From Vampirovibrio sp041737375 (GTDB lineage Bacteria; Cyanobacteriota; Vampirovibrionia; Vampirovibrionales; Vampirovibrionaceae), in contig NZ_JBGSRV010000004.1 of NCBI RefSeq assembly GCF_041737375.1, positions 62,001-126,000 on the forward strand: a stretch of 64,000 bases of DNA, given 5' to 3'. The notes under the pieces were generated by a model that was not told where the DNA came from, did no database searches, and worked only from the letters and a program-made list of their open reading frames with translations. The position numbers and the translations under genes are program-made. Of this stretch, positions 18,511 through 27,314 are shown in pieces; the stretch's first letter is position 1; every line of letters begins with the position of its first letter.

Positions 18511-19770
18511 TTAGCGGGTGTTTAAATTTACGTTGAACCGGGTGGGATCAAACAACAGCGCCCAGTTGTTCATGCCCGCCGCTAGTGAGGCGAAAGGCAT
18601 CACCACGCGGGTCATATAATCAAACGCCTTGCCTACGCGAGGCACCACTTTATTGGGTACATAAACAATGTCATTGGGCCGCAGCGCCAAATCATCATGA
18701 CGAGGGTCCACGGTGGTGGTGGTCAAATGCCCATCCCCGTCCACCCGGCTAACATAAACTTTGGTGGGCGAGTAAGAAGCCTCTGTGGCCAAATAGCCGC
18801 CTGCCTGACCAATGGCCGAGTTCAAATTGGCCGACTGGGCGCCATCCAGCAAGTACAAGCCCGGCTTGTTGACGTAGCCATACACCTTCACTGGTATATC
18901 TTTTTGAAATACAGAAGAACCCAGCATCGCCTTGTACTTCTGATCATCCAGCGCATAGGGCGTAGGTAAACTGGGTACTTCCACAGAATCTCCGGCAATC
19001 AGGAATAAGTCCTGCTCGGTATTGCCGTTCTGGATCAAATCCAGCACGTTAATCTCGAATGAGGAGCCATCAAAGCGGTTACGCACTCTGACATGCTCTA
19101 GATCCGCGTCATACTTCAAGCCGCCCGCAGCCACCAACACGTTGGAGAGCAAAGGCAACTTGCGTTCCATCAACACACCGGGAGAACCGGAACTGCTGAC
19201 CATCTGCACGCGGGAAATATCGGTGACCATCTCATAAGCGCCAGGTCGTAAAACGCCGCCGGTTACATACACCTGAAAAGGTTTGGTGCGCTCCAGTTTT
19301 ACGGTCACTTTAGGATCGTTGAGGTAATACTTTAAGCGCTGAGATACATCTTTTTGTAAATCGTCAATGGTGGTACCCGCCACATCAATGGCTCCAAACG
19401 GCGCCAGGGTAATATTTCCATCCGGCTGAACCAACAGATTTTCCTGAGAGAATTCCGGGGCGTCGTACACCGAAATGGTCAAAATATCATTGGGTCCCAG
19501 TCTGTATTTACGACCGGTAAAGTTGGCCACAATCTGGGCGCTCAACTGCTTACTGGCCGCACTTTCCGCCGAAGGCTCCCCTGCGGGCAACAGCGGGCTG
19601 TCAGCCGGTTTGTCCAGCGGAGATTCATAGCTGCCAACCCCAACGGGAAGATCAACAGGCTTTAAGGCCTCCTCAGCATAGCCAAGGCTGGTCCCATTCG
19701 AAAAAATGGTGATGGCAGCCAGAAGTGATCCCTGGATGATTTTAGATAGATATACGGTGTAATTTGACAT
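18511..19770 (-). CDS. wza: Wza-like outer-membrane polysaccharide export protein
   Basis: The 419-residue protein has a signal-peptide-like N terminus, then the Poly_export domain (YRLGPNDILTISVYDAPEFS...VQPDGNITLAPFGAIDVAGTT). SLBB beta-grasp repeats follow (VYVTGGVLRPGAYEM; VKVYGYVNKPGLYLL), and a final amphipathic helix segment (AFDYMTRVVMPFASL) could line the outer-membrane pore. No lipobox Cys is visible, unlike E. coli Wza. It forms the export channel for the polymer made by the downstream genes. GAGGA lies 11 bases before the ATG. It is the first gene of the polymer operon; the dehydrogenase gene lies 438 bases upstream. Confidence 0.88.
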   Translation of the reverse strand: MSNYTVYLSKIIQGSLLAAITIFSNGTSLGYAEEALKPVDLPVGVGSYESPLDKPADSPLLPAGEPSAESAASKQLSAQIVANFTGRKYRLGPNDILTISVYDAPEFSQENLLVQPDGNITLAPFGAIDVAGTTIDDLQKDVSQRLKYYLNDPKVTVKLERTKPFQVYVTGGVLRPGAYEMVTDISRVQMVSSSGSPGVLMERKLPLLSNVLVAAGGLKYDADLEHVRVRNRFDGSSFEINVLDLIQNGNTEQDLFLIAGDSVEVPSLPTPYALDDQKYKAMLGSSVFQKDIPVKVYGYVNKPGLYLLDGAQSANLNSAIGQAGGYLATEASYSPTKVYVSRVDGDGHLTTTTVDPRHDDLALRPNDIVYVPNKVVPRVGKAFDYMTRVVMPFASLAAGMNNWALLFDPTRFNVNLNTR

Positions 19771-20058
19771 TAAAGATCAAATCCTCATCCTATTTTCTGA
19801 GCAGCTGTGAACCCCAACATTAACCGCCTAACATATCCCTTCCTCAATTACACAAGGAGGTACTTCCCACATGCCCAATCGGCTAGTTAGCAATGGTCAA
19901 CTATCTAGATTATTTCGCAACAACTGGCTGGGTTGAAAAGGAAGCGTGATCGTAAGCAACATTTAGGGCAACAACAGATAAATGGTAACTGCTAGTTTTG
20001 TAAAACGAAAACACCCAAAAAGAAAGCATGTAAAGTGGGCTTTCCCAAGGCGAGATTC

Positions 20059-20064
20059 ATTATA
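20059..20064 (-). promoter_or_regulatory. Candidate -10 box for the wza operon
   Basis: On the - strand a perfect TATAAT lies at 20059-20064, about 290 bases before the wza start, with only weak -35 matches (TTGGCT at a 14-base spacer). If real, the operon has a ~280-base leader. The gap 19771-20208 holds no ORF or known riboswitch that I can recognise. Confidence 0.3.
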
Positions 20065-20208
20065 AAAGTGCTTTCCAAAGCCAATACCCAAGTCTAATAG
20101 GCTTAACCTGCGGTTTCACCCTTAGCCTAATGCATAGGCCCTATAGATGTTACTCCAAAAGAAATTTACAAAATAAAGAAAAATAACAACCACGATCAGA
20201 ATTAAAGC

Positions 20209-21537
20209 TTAAACAGTAGAAAACAAACGATCCTCAAAGAAGGTAACCGATTCCGGTTGAGCCATCCGCACCTGACTTGTGGCGTCCTCACCCAGCAAAC
20301 GATAGTTAAAGCCTGCCTCTTGCCAGTCTTTTCGGCTCAGGGCGTTTCGGGTATCGATGACATTAGGGTGTCGAACCACGGAGGCCACCTGCCTAGGGTT
20401 GATAAACCTGAATTCCGCATGATCCACGGCCAACAGCACACAGTCTGAATTTTTAAAGGCCGCCTCTAATCCAGACAACTCGTATTCAAAGTGCTTCACA
20501 TGCGGATCATAAATGGCAACTTCAATCGAAGGGTTTCGCTGTAACAACTCCAGAATTTTCAGGGACGGCGCTTCCCGCACATCATCCACATCCGGCTTGT
20601 AAGTTACGCCCAGCAAGGTCACCTTGGGGTTGGGGATATCTTTGATGGTATCCAGCAAAAGCTGGTAGGTGTATTCCGGCATGGCATCGTTAATATGGCG
20701 CGCCTGAGCGATGAGTTGAGCCGTTTCCGGGAATTTTTCCACCACAAACCAGGGATCCACCGATATACAGTGCCCACCCACACCGGGGCCGGGGGTATGA
20801 ATATTGACCCGAGGGTGCAAATTGGCGAAACGAATGACCTCCCAGGCATTGATGCTCAGCTGAGGGGCAATCTGTGCCAGCTCGTTGGCCAACGCAATAT
20901 TGACATCCCGAAAGGTATTTTCCATGATTTTCACCATTTCGGCGGTCGTCACATCGGTTAAATGAATATCCCCTTCCACAAAAGTGGCGTAAATCTCACG
21001 GGCCTGTTCAGCCGATTGTGGCGTTAAACCGCCGATAATCCGAATGTTCTGTATCAATTCTTTAATGATTTTTCCCGGTAATACCCGTTCAGGGCAATGC
21101 GCCACCAACAAATCCACCCCAAGCGTCAAGCCGGATTCCGCCAAAATAGGGCACAGGAAATCCTGAGTGGTTCCCGGAGGAGAAGTAGATTCCAGAATGA
21201 CCAGATCTCCCTTTTTCAGTAAAGGCACAATGGCTCTGGCCACCGCCCCCACATAGGAGAGATCCGCCTTTTTGTCCTCGGTAATAGGAGTGGGCACAGC
21301 CAGAATGTAAACATCCGCCATTTGTGGCTGTGAGTAAGCCTTGAGATTGCCGGAGTTCACCGCAGCCTGAACCAGTGTCTTCAAGCCGGGTTCTTCAATA
21401 TGAATGCCACCTTTATTAATAATATCCACCACCGGCTGCGATACATCGACGCCATGCACCACAAACCCGTTGGTGGCCAAAATACTAGCGGTCGGTAAGC
21501 CAATATAGCCCAGCCCTAAAACTGAAATCTCTTTCAT
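20209..21537 (-). CDS. wecC: UDP-N-acetyl-D-mannosamine dehydrogenase-like nucleotide-sugar dehydrogenase
   Basis: It oxidises UDP-ManNAc to UDP-ManNAcA with two NAD+, supplying an acidic sugar. The protein has 442 residues. The NAD-binding motif is VLGLGYIGLP, followed by AVPTPITEDKKADLSYV, ILESTSPPGTT, CPERVLPG, AEMVKIMENTFRDVNIALANEL, HPRVNIHTPGPGVGGHCISVDPW (catalytic Cys in GGHC) and GVTYKPDVDDVREAP. The match to WecC is closer than to UDP-glucose dehydrogenase, judged from memory. I use the ATG at 21537 (GAGG nine bases upstream) rather than the in-frame TTG at 21552. It sits in the same direction as the polymer operon and its likely donor would suit the TagA/WecG domain of the fusion protein. 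Confidence 0.88.
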   Translation of the reverse strand: MKEISVLGLGYIGLPTASILATNGFVVHGVDVSQPVVDIINKGGIHIEEPGLKTLVQAAVNSGNLKAYSQPQMADVYILAVPTPITEDKKADLSYVGAVARAIVPLLKKGDLVILESTSPPGTTQDFLCPILAESGLTLGVDLLVAHCPERVLPGKIIKELIQNIRIIGGLTPQSAEQAREIYATFVEGDIHLTDVTTAEMVKIMENTFRDVNIALANELAQIAPQLSINAWEVIRFANLHPRVNIHTPGPGVGGHCISVDPWFVVEKFPETAQLIAQARHINDAMPEYTYQLLLDTIKDIPNPKVTLLGVTYKPDVDDVREAPSLKILELLQRNPSIEVAIYDPHVKHFEYELSGLEAAFKNSDCVLLAVDHAEFRFINPRQVASVVRHPNVIDTRNALSRKDWQEAGFNYRLLGEDATSQVRMAQPESVTFFEDRLFSTV

Positions 21538-21818
21538 TGGGAGCAACCTCAACCAAAATAACTGCTAAAACTTGCCGCTGCATCAGGCGGGCTTAATCAT
21601 CAGTGCCCTGTCCGTATTCGCTATTGATTAAACACCACAGATTGCAGGTGAGGTCATTATGCAATGCTGCAAAAAGCGCTGTAAACCCGCCAATCGGGTA
21701 AGCGGGGTATTACCTAATCTGATACTTCTGATTTAGGAAGGTTATTTCATAAGCGAATCCACAATTGACCCAACACCAAAACTGTATAACAATAAACAGC
21801 AGCTAGACGCCGGTTTAA

Positions 21819-21898
21819 GGAAGGGGTCCGGGTGGTGAGGACGCCGCCTTGAAAGCGGTTGCCCGCAAGGGTTGCAGGTTCGAATCCTGTCCCTTCCG
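21819..21898 (+). tRNA. tRNA-Ser (anticodon UGA)
   Basis: The acceptor arm GGAAGGG/CCCTTCC spans 21819-21825 with 21891-21897, with discriminator G21898. The anticodon stem GCCGC/GCGGT holds loop CTTGAAA, anticodon TGA at 21850-21852. A class II variable arm (CCC-GCAA-GGG) and T arm GCAGG-TTCGAAT-CCTGT follow. CCA is not encoded. The D arm is short (GTCC...GGAC with little or no 8-9 linker), so the molecule is only 80 nt, short for tRNA-Ser. Confidence 0.92.
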
Positions 21899-21948
21899 TT
21901 TCCGGCTCTGGCCCAGCTGGTCATTGTCATTTTGAGAGAGAGATTTTC

Positions 21949-22134
21949 ATGGAAGATCGTGTGTCAAAAGAACAAAAACTGTTCGCGGCCAAAGATATTG
22001 TTGCCAGCTACCTGAAAGGTGAAGGCGGAAAAAACGTCTCTCCTGAGCAGATTGGGCAAATTTTCAGTCAGGTATTCAACACCATTGATGAAACCCTTCC
22101 TGACCCTGAAAAACGGCGGGTTGGTCTGGGTTAA
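21949..22134 (+). CDS. Small conserved-looking protein of unknown function
   Basis: The 61-residue protein starts at the ATG at 21949 behind GAGAGAG; longer versions of the frame run back into the tRNA and are not real. The sequence (AAKDIVASYLKGEGGKNVSPEQIGQIFSQVFNTIDETLP) is a compact helical domain of the kind K-x-S-P-E-x-I-x-x-x-F-x-x-V-Y/F seen in short bacterial proteins and in the N-terminal part of some MucR-like regulators. No DNA-binding finger is present. It follows the tRNA by 50 bases and is followed by a terminator hairpin. Confidence 0.7.
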   Translation: MEDRVSKEQKLFAAKDIVASYLKGEGGKNVSPEQIGQIFSQVFNTIDETLPDPEKRRVGLG

Positions 22135-22177
22135 AACCCGGTTATTTCTCGTTATTTTTCATCATACATACTCTTTG

Positions 22178-22203
22178 AAAACGCCGGGGAAAACCGGTGT
22201 TTT
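22178..22203 (+). terminator. Rho-independent terminator after the small gene
   Basis: A 10-bp stem (22178-22187 with 22194-22203, one G-T pair) with a GGAAAA loop ends in TTTT. It lies 44 bases after the stop codon. Confidence 0.6.
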
Positions 22204-22227
22204 CTGATGTAAAGCAGGTAGCCAAGC

Positions 22228-24021
22228 ATGTCCACACAGCCCTCATCTCAATCCACCCCCACCGAAGTCCCCAGCAACACCCAACCGTCATTGATTCAAA
22301 GCGTTTCCGGTAAAGCCTATTGGATAATGGCTTTGGTGCTAATCGCGGTAATCGGGGCCTATTACTGGGGGGCTATCGATCGCGAATGCCTGGGCTTTAC
22401 CCATGATGATGGCGTTTACGCCGTGGCTGGAAAATCCTTGGCGTTGGGCAAAGGCTTTAAACTATTGCACGTGGTTGGAGAGCCCGCCCAAATCAAGTAT
22501 CCCTTTGGCTATCCTTTTATTCTGGCGCTGGTCTGGTTCTTCCAGCCGCAATTTCCGCAAAACCTGCCAGCCCTGTATGCCATTACCATTGCCTTTACGC
22601 TGGCCGGGTGCGGGTTGATTTTCGCATGGCTTAAACAGTGTCAAAAACTTCCCGGCTGGCTAGCACTGGCCATTACCGCCATTATTCCCGCCAACTTTTT
22701 TTTCATCTATTTTTTCGGGGCCATTATGTCCGAAGCGCCCTACCTGTTTTTCACCATGTGGATTCTGTGCCTGATGCATCAGGCCTCCCTTAAAGAAACA
22801 CCCCTTTCCGGCACAACCATGCTGAACCTGATTGTGCTTTCCTCCTTAAGTTTTTTAACCCGTGTGCTGGGCGTAGCCCTGATGGGGGCTGTGGGGGTGT
22901 GGCTGCTTCTGAACCGGCAATGGAAAAATGCCGCCACTTATGCCGCCGGATGCTTTTTCACCGGCATTTTACCGTGGGTGCTTTGGATAAAACTGAACAC
23001 CCCCGCCATCAACCCGTTTAATTACCCGCTGGTCAACGCCTATAGCAACTACGGACTCGAATTTTTTCACAACCTGACCACTTCCAACTACTTTTATGGG
23101 TTAGGAGTGGCCCTGTTCAGCCTGATTAACAAAATGCAGGAGGTGATGGTTCCGGTTATACCCAACCTGCTCAAAATCTATCCCCAACTTAAGCCAGATA
23201 CCAGCGTGGCCAGATTGGCCACGCTGGGGGCCTTAACCCTGGCCTACCTGCTATTTGGCTATTATTTACTTCAGGGGGTTAGCGCGCTGCGAAAAAGCTG
23301 GAAAAAGGGTCAATTTCAACCTCAAGCATTTTCGGTGCCGGGGCTTTACCTGTTTTTCTATGTGTTAATCATTACCTTGTGGAATTACGAAGATCAGATG
23401 TCCCGGTTCCTGACCCCGGTTCTGCCTTTGCTATGGCTTTATTTTTTCAAGCCCTTTGCCCGCTACTTGCCAGAACTGGGTCAAAAGCTTGCTACCCCCC
23501 GCTGGAAAGTGGCTGTGGCAACCCTGTGCGCCCTGCTGGTCACTACAGTGGCCCTTTGGCATATTGAGGGATCTTACCGCACCATCTGGGTATCCCGCAC
23601 CAAGCACTGGGTGGAATCGGGAAAATACCCCTGGATGTGGGGAGAGTACAAGACCACTTTTGAATGGATCAACACCCACCTGCCCAAGGACGCCAAATTG
23701 TCGGTGGCCTCCGACGTGGTGTTTTACCTTTACACCGATCGCCCCACTTTTTATACCTTTTATGCCAGCCTGCGGCGTAAAAACGGCAAATTCACCCCGG
23801 ATTCCATTCCACTGCTAATGCAAAGTCTGGATCATTATGGGGTCAACTATCTGGTGGCGGAACCCCATATGCAGTTCCGCAGCATCCGCTTTCCGGTAAA
23901 TCTAGTGGCCAAGCAGCTGATGGATTTATATCCCAAGCGGTTTCAGCACGTGTATAAATCCCCCAGAACCAGCATTAACATTTACAAAATTTTGCCGCCA
24001 GCCACCCCGGCCCAACCATAA
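22228..24021 (+). CDS. GT-C-like polytopic membrane glycosyltransferase
   Basis: The 597-residue protein has a polar N terminus, then about 10-12 hydrophobic segments and a soluble C-terminal domain (from ~residue 460). After the first helix comes FTHDDGVYAVAGKSLALGKGF, an acidic pair in the first periplasmic loop as in GT-C enzymes (ArnT/PMT/GT39 group), with KYPFGYPFILALVWF close behind. These enzymes move a sugar from a polyprenyl-phosphate carrier to a lipid or protein at the outer face of the inner membrane. Donor and acceptor are unknown. It is transcribed alone between two terminators. Confidence 0.7.
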   Translation: MSTQPSSQSTPTEVPSNTQPSLIQSVSGKAYWIMALVLIAVIGAYYWGAIDRECLGFTHDDGVYAVAGKSLALGKGFKLLHVVGEPAQIKYPFGYPFILALVWFFQPQFPQNLPALYAITIAFTLAGCGLIFAWLKQCQKLPGWLALAITAIIPANFFFIYFFGAIMSEAPYLFFTMWILCLMHQASLKETPLSGTTMLNLIVLSSLSFLTRVLGVALMGAVGVWLLLNRQWKNAATYAAGCFFTGILPWVLWIKLNTPAINPFNYPLVNAYSNYGLEFFHNLTTSNYFYGLGVALFSLINKMQEVMVPVIPNLLKIYPQLKPDTSVARLATLGALTLAYLLFGYYLLQGVSALRKSWKKGQFQPQAFSVPGLYLFFYVLIITLWNYEDQMSRFLTPVLPLLWLYFFKPFARYLPELGQKLATPRWKVAVATLCALLVTTVALWHIEGSYRTIWVSRTKHWVESGKYPWMWGEYKTTFEWINTHLPKDAKLSVASDVVFYLYTDRPTFYTFYASLRRKNGKFTPDSIPLLMQSLDHYGVNYLVAEPHMQFRSIRFPVNLVAKQLMDLYPKRFQHVYKSPRTSINIYKILPPATPAQP

Positions 24022-24033
24022 GCAGAGCAACAA

Positions 24034-24081
24034 AAAAGCCCAAAAAAGATTAACCTGACAAGGCCACCTTTTTGGGCTTTT
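24034..24081. terminator. Bidirectional terminator between convergent genes
   Basis: A 13-bp stem (24034-24046 with 24069-24081) closes a 22-base loop and has A-rich and T-rich outer arms, so it can serve both the + strand membrane protein gene and the - strand PHP gene. Confidence 0.75.
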
Positions 24082-24092
24082 AAGCTTGAATT

Positions 24093-24944
24093 TTAAGAAG
24101 CCTTGAACGCTGAAAGCTGGCGGCGTTTGCGCTCGGCATGCAGCTCCCGGTAAACGGCGGGCGGCATATGCAAACGATCCAGCGATTTTTTGTAGAGATC
24201 CACCGTGCCGTGAAAATCGGTGCCGCCGGTTACAATCAGGCCCAATTTCTCGGCCAGCGAGCAATGAAACTCAATAAGGGCCGGAGAATGGCTGCGGTGG
24301 TAGGCTTCCAGCCCACGCAGGCCATAATTCATTAAATCCTGAGCCAGTTCCTCAATAATTTCCAAGTCCCCCGGATGGGCAATCACGGCGATACCACCGC
24401 TTTCATGAATGGCTTCCACTGCCTCGTGGGGAGGCACTGTTTTACGACGAACGTAGGTTTCACAACGGGGGTTCAAAAACTTGTTGAAAGCCTGAGAAAT
24501 GGTGGTGGCTCCACCTTTGGCGATAATGGCCCTGGCCACATGCGGACGCCCGATGGTGCCAATATCACTGGCCTCTTTAATGATGTCCTCGTAGCAAATA
24601 TTCAAACGGGCCTTGGCTTTCAGCTTTTGGGCCATCTCCTGAATCTGCACCACCCGAGAATTGCGGTGATTTTCAATCACCGCCTGCAGGGTGGAATCTT
24701 CGGGATCGATGTAATAGCCCAGAATGTGGATTTCTTTTTCCTTCCACACCGTATTCACCTCAATGCCCGGAATAATTTCCAGATCCAGGCCTTCGGCGGC
24801 CTTTTGAGCATGCGCCAGAGACTCAGTGGTATCGTGATCGGTAATGGCAATGGCTTCCAGGTTATTATCCACGGCCAGTTGCACCAGATCCTCAGGGCGA
24901 ACGGAACCATCCGAAAAGATGGTATGCATATGCAGGTCAATCAT
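24093..24944 (-). CDS. PHP-domain phosphoesterase (RNase AM / YciV-like)
   Basis: The 283-residue protein has the metal-binding PHP motifs in order: DLHMHTIFSDG, TDHDT, PGIEVN, GRPHVARAI, IAHPG and GGTDFHG. This order and length fit the YciV/RNase AM family, which removes nucleotides from 5' RNA ends (including rRNA maturation) and acts on 3',5'-bisphosphonucleotides. AAGGA lies nine bases before the ATG. It has no operon partner. Confidence 0.88.
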   Translation of the reverse strand: MIDLHMHTIFSDGSVRPEDLVQLAVDNNLEAIAITDHDTTESLAHAQKAAEGLDLEIIPGIEVNTVWKEKEIHILGYYIDPEDSTLQAVIENHRNSRVVQIQEMAQKLKAKARLNICYEDIIKEASDIGTIGRPHVARAIIAKGGATTISQAFNKFLNPRCETYVRRKTVPPHEAVEAIHESGGIAVIAHPGDLEIIEELAQDLMNYGLRGLEAYHRSHSPALIEFHCSLAEKLGLIVTGGTDFHGTVDLYKKSLDRLHMPPAVYRELHAERKRRQLSAFKAS

Positions 24945-25292
24945 GACAAGTCATCCTTAGTCATTGCTAAAAAATCTGTTTTGTCGGAAGCAACGCAGCG
25001 CCAGCGGTACCAAAGGGAATGTTCCCATCAGTAAGCCCGGTTAAGGCGCTTACCCGTACCGATACGTTCTGAACGCAATCAGGAACGAACTACTAAACTT
25101 TGAAAAAAAGTCATGTCTAAATCACTCTATTACTTCCTTATTGATAGCATAACCCATTCCCGGCCCCGTTTCCAGAGGGTAGCCTCTAAATCGTTCCAAG
25201 AGTAGACCTAGACGGTTTAAACCCTGCCATCCCTTCCCACTTAGCGGGCCACGCATTGGCTCACCCCTTAACCACCCTAATCCACTATCCCG
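24945..25292. other. Gene-free stretch
   Basis: These 348 bases contain no convincing ORF, tRNA or known RNA. They include the upstream region of the PHP gene and the downstream region of the next - strand gene. Confidence 0.4.
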
Positions 25293-25664
25293 CTAGCAAG
25301 GTGTATTGTCCCGAATAAAATCCAGTAAGCAGCGTGGATCCTGCAAAATCCGCAGACTCGACACATACTCATCCAAATGCCAAACCCCCTTCTGGTCCTG
25401 ATGGTTTTTATAAACATCGTAACCCAGCACTTCCGTTTCGTTCAGGGTGCGGCGAGAGCGCAGGATGTACTCAAAGTGGGTCTCCCCCTCGGTTCGTTCG
25501 TTCCAGACATCCTCCAGATAAAGCTCAAAATCCGGATAGTGGACATTCACCCACTCCCGAAGGGCATTGAGCTGAACGTAAACATCGGCGGAACTCTCCA
25601 GACAGGCTTTCATGGCCTGATAAGCCAGTTCTGAATCGGGGGGTAATGAGGAAAGGGTGTTCAT
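25293..25664 (-). CDS. Hypothetical protein
   Basis: About 123 residues from the ATG at 25664; an in-frame TTG at 25682 would add six. It is soluble, acidic and rich in aromatic residues (WVNVHYPDFELYLEDVWNE; HFEYILRSRRTLN; GVWHLDEYVSSLRILQDPRC). It has no signal peptide, no membrane segment and no recognised motif. It is transcribed away from folE2. Confidence 0.55.
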   Translation of the reverse strand: MNTLSSLPPDSELAYQAMKACLESSADVYVQLNALREWVNVHYPDFELYLEDVWNERTEGETHFEYILRSRRTLNETEVLGYDVYKNHQDQKGVWHLDEYVSSLRILQDPRCLLDFIRDNTPC

Positions 25665-25778
25665 GACCTTTATCTTACCCAAGTTCAGAATTTACTCAAG
25701 GAGGGTTGCAAAATGATGGGCCACATCAAAAGAAACAATGACTGGGTGCTTTCAGCCGCCAGCCCACACCGCCCAATA

Positions 25779-25790
25779 TACCGATCGGTA
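25779..25790. promoter_or_regulatory. 12-bp perfect palindrome, possible operator
   Basis: TACCGATCGGTA lies between the divergent hypothetical gene and folE2, about 150 bases before folE2. Its shape is like TetR-family operators. No regulator gene is adjacent, so the call rests on symmetry alone. Confidence 0.25.
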
Positions 25791-25936
25791 ACTTTTGTTT
25801 GGACGCCTGTCAGGATTTCAGATATGATGTCAGCCAAAGCTCACTTTTGAAGTCAAATTCATGTCCCCTTCAGACTTATTGACTATTGATGCCCGTCGCA
25901 CCAAACGCTTTCAATTAATTTCCCCAACCCCAATGA

Positions 25937-26803
25937 ATGGAAACTGTTGAGATGACCCAACCGAATACGAACGTGAACCAATCATCCACCCTGCTGGATG
26001 TTCAAGGCTTGGCAGACCAGCGTGGCGTCACCCTGAACCAGGTTGGGGTGAAAAACGTTGAAATTCCGATGCAGGTGCTGCAAAAAGATGGAAAAACGCA
26101 AACCGTTCAAGCGGTAGCCACCATGAGTGTGGGCCTGCCCGCCGAACTCAAGGGAACCCACATGTCCCGGTTTGTCATTCAGCTGAGCGAATGGAGCGAA
26201 AACAAAACCTTTGGGTTGGATTTAAAAGAGTTTTTAATTGAGGCCAAGCAGCGTTTGGAAGCCCCATCGGCCTTTATTGAGCTTAAATTTCGCTATTTTA
26301 TGGATAAGGCCGCCCCGGTCAGCGGCCTGAGCGCCCCAATGGCTTATGAGTGCACCTTTAAAGGCACCCTGAACGAACAGGATCAATACCGCTTTATTTT
26401 GTCCCTGATGGTGCCTTGCGCCACCTTGTGCCCTTGCAGTAAAGCCATTTCCGATTACGGCGCCCACAACCAACGGGCCGAAATCCGGGCCGATATCCTG
26501 CTGGACAGCCAGACTGAGCATCCCATGGTGTGGATTGAAGATGTGATCGCAGGGTTTGAAGACGCGTCCTCCTGCCCGGTTTACCCCCTGATCAAGCGCA
26601 TTGATGAAAAATTCATTACAGAAAAAGCGTATGATAATCCCAAGTTTGTGGAAGATGTCATTCGGGAGTCCACCCTGTTTTTGAGAGACTTGAAAGGGGT
26701 GAGCGGTTTCAATTTGTCGGTCGACGCACTGGAAAGCATTCATGCTCACAACGCCTGGGCCACCCACGCTGAAAACTACTTCCCAGAAATCACCCACGCC
26801 TAA
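25937..26803 (+). CDS. folE2: GTP cyclohydrolase IB (FolE2)
   Basis: It converts GTP to 7,8-dihydroneopterin triphosphate, the entry to folate, tetrahydropterin and queuosine-type pathways, in the cytoplasm. The 288-residue protein matches FolE2: VGVKNVEIPMQV, GTHMSRFV, and the metal/active-site block VPCATLCPCSKAISDYGAHNQR, with a C-terminal SVDALESIHAHNAWA. It is the metal-promiscuous type, unrelated to FolE1. Two starts are possible: ATG 25937 without a ribosome site, or ATG 25952 with GGA further upstream. It heads an operon with two 6-pyruvoyl-tetrahydropterin synthase paralogues. Confidence 0.95.
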   Translation: METVEMTQPNTNVNQSSTLLDVQGLADQRGVTLNQVGVKNVEIPMQVLQKDGKTQTVQAVATMSVGLPAELKGTHMSRFVIQLSEWSENKTFGLDLKEFLIEAKQRLEAPSAFIELKFRYFMDKAAPVSGLSAPMAYECTFKGTLNEQDQYRFILSLMVPCATLCPCSKAISDYGAHNQRAEIRADILLDSQTEHPMVWIEDVIAGFEDASSCPVYPLIKRIDEKFITEKAYDNPKFVEDVIRESTLFLRDLKGVSGFNLSVDALESIHAHNAWATHAENYFPEITHA

Positions 26804-26867
26804 TCGTTAAACAGTGCGGACGCCAAACCGGAAGCTCCTCACTTCAGGCTACAGAAAGTTCAGTACC

Positions 26868-27314
26868 ATGAAATCGACACCGCAACGTGTAACGGTTATT
26901 CGCAGAGCCCGCTTTTCTTCAGCGCACTTTTTACGGCTGCCCGAGTTAAGCGATGCCGAGAATTTTCAGCGGTTTGGCCCCAGTAGCAATGCGCTGGGAC
27001 ATGGCCATAACTATGAAATTGAAGTCAGCGTGTCCGGTCTGGTGCAGCCAGAAACCGGCATGGTGGTGAACCTGAAGGATTTGAAAGTCATCCTGAATGA
27101 AGAGGTGGTAACCCCTTTGGACTTCAAAAACCTGAACCTGCAGGTGGATTTTTTCAAAGATCGCCTCACCACGCTGGAAAATCTCTCTCAACTGCTTTGG
27201 AGTCGGCTGAAACCAAGGCTGGACAGTATGAATTTAGCGCTGGTGGGCTTAAGGCTGCAAGAAAGCGATGATTTATTTGTGGAATATTATGGCGGAACGG
27301 ACCAATTACCATGA
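26868..27314 (+). CDS. 6-pyruvoyl-tetrahydropterin synthase/QueD paralogue lacking the catalytic Cys
   Basis: About 148 residues from the ATG at 26868; the frame runs back to a GTG at 26814 without a ribosome site. It keeps the PTPS zinc site (RFSSAHFLRLP and GHGHNYEIEV) and the GMVVNLKDLK and NLSQLLW segments. Where the family's catalytic Cys precedes HGH (C-x5-HGH in the neighbour) it has Ser (SSNALGHGH). The acid-base system is otherwise hard to judge. It overlaps the next gene by ATGA. It may act on a different pterin, act without the Cys, or form a mixed hexamer with its neighbour. Confidence 0.85.
   Translation: MKSTPQRVTVIRRARFSSAHFLRLPELSDAENFQRFGPSSNALGHGHNYEIEVSVSGLVQPETGMVVNLKDLKVILNEEVVTPLDFKNLNLQVDFFKDRLTTLENLSQLLWSRLKPRLDSMNLALVGLRLQESDDLFVEYYGGTDQLP

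Noticed and set aside
19771..20208. Possible riboswitch in the wza leader
   Set aside because: Short purine-rich matches resembling c-di-GMP aptamers do not include the conserved core; no known class fits.
21659..21736. 25-codon Cys/Lys-rich ORF (MQCCKKRCKP...) with GGTGAGG upstream, before tRNA-Ser
   Set aside because: Too short to support without conservation; could be chance.
25861..25950. 29-codon ORF just before folE2
   Set aside because: No ribosome site and it overlaps the folE2 start; the residue pattern suggests nothing.
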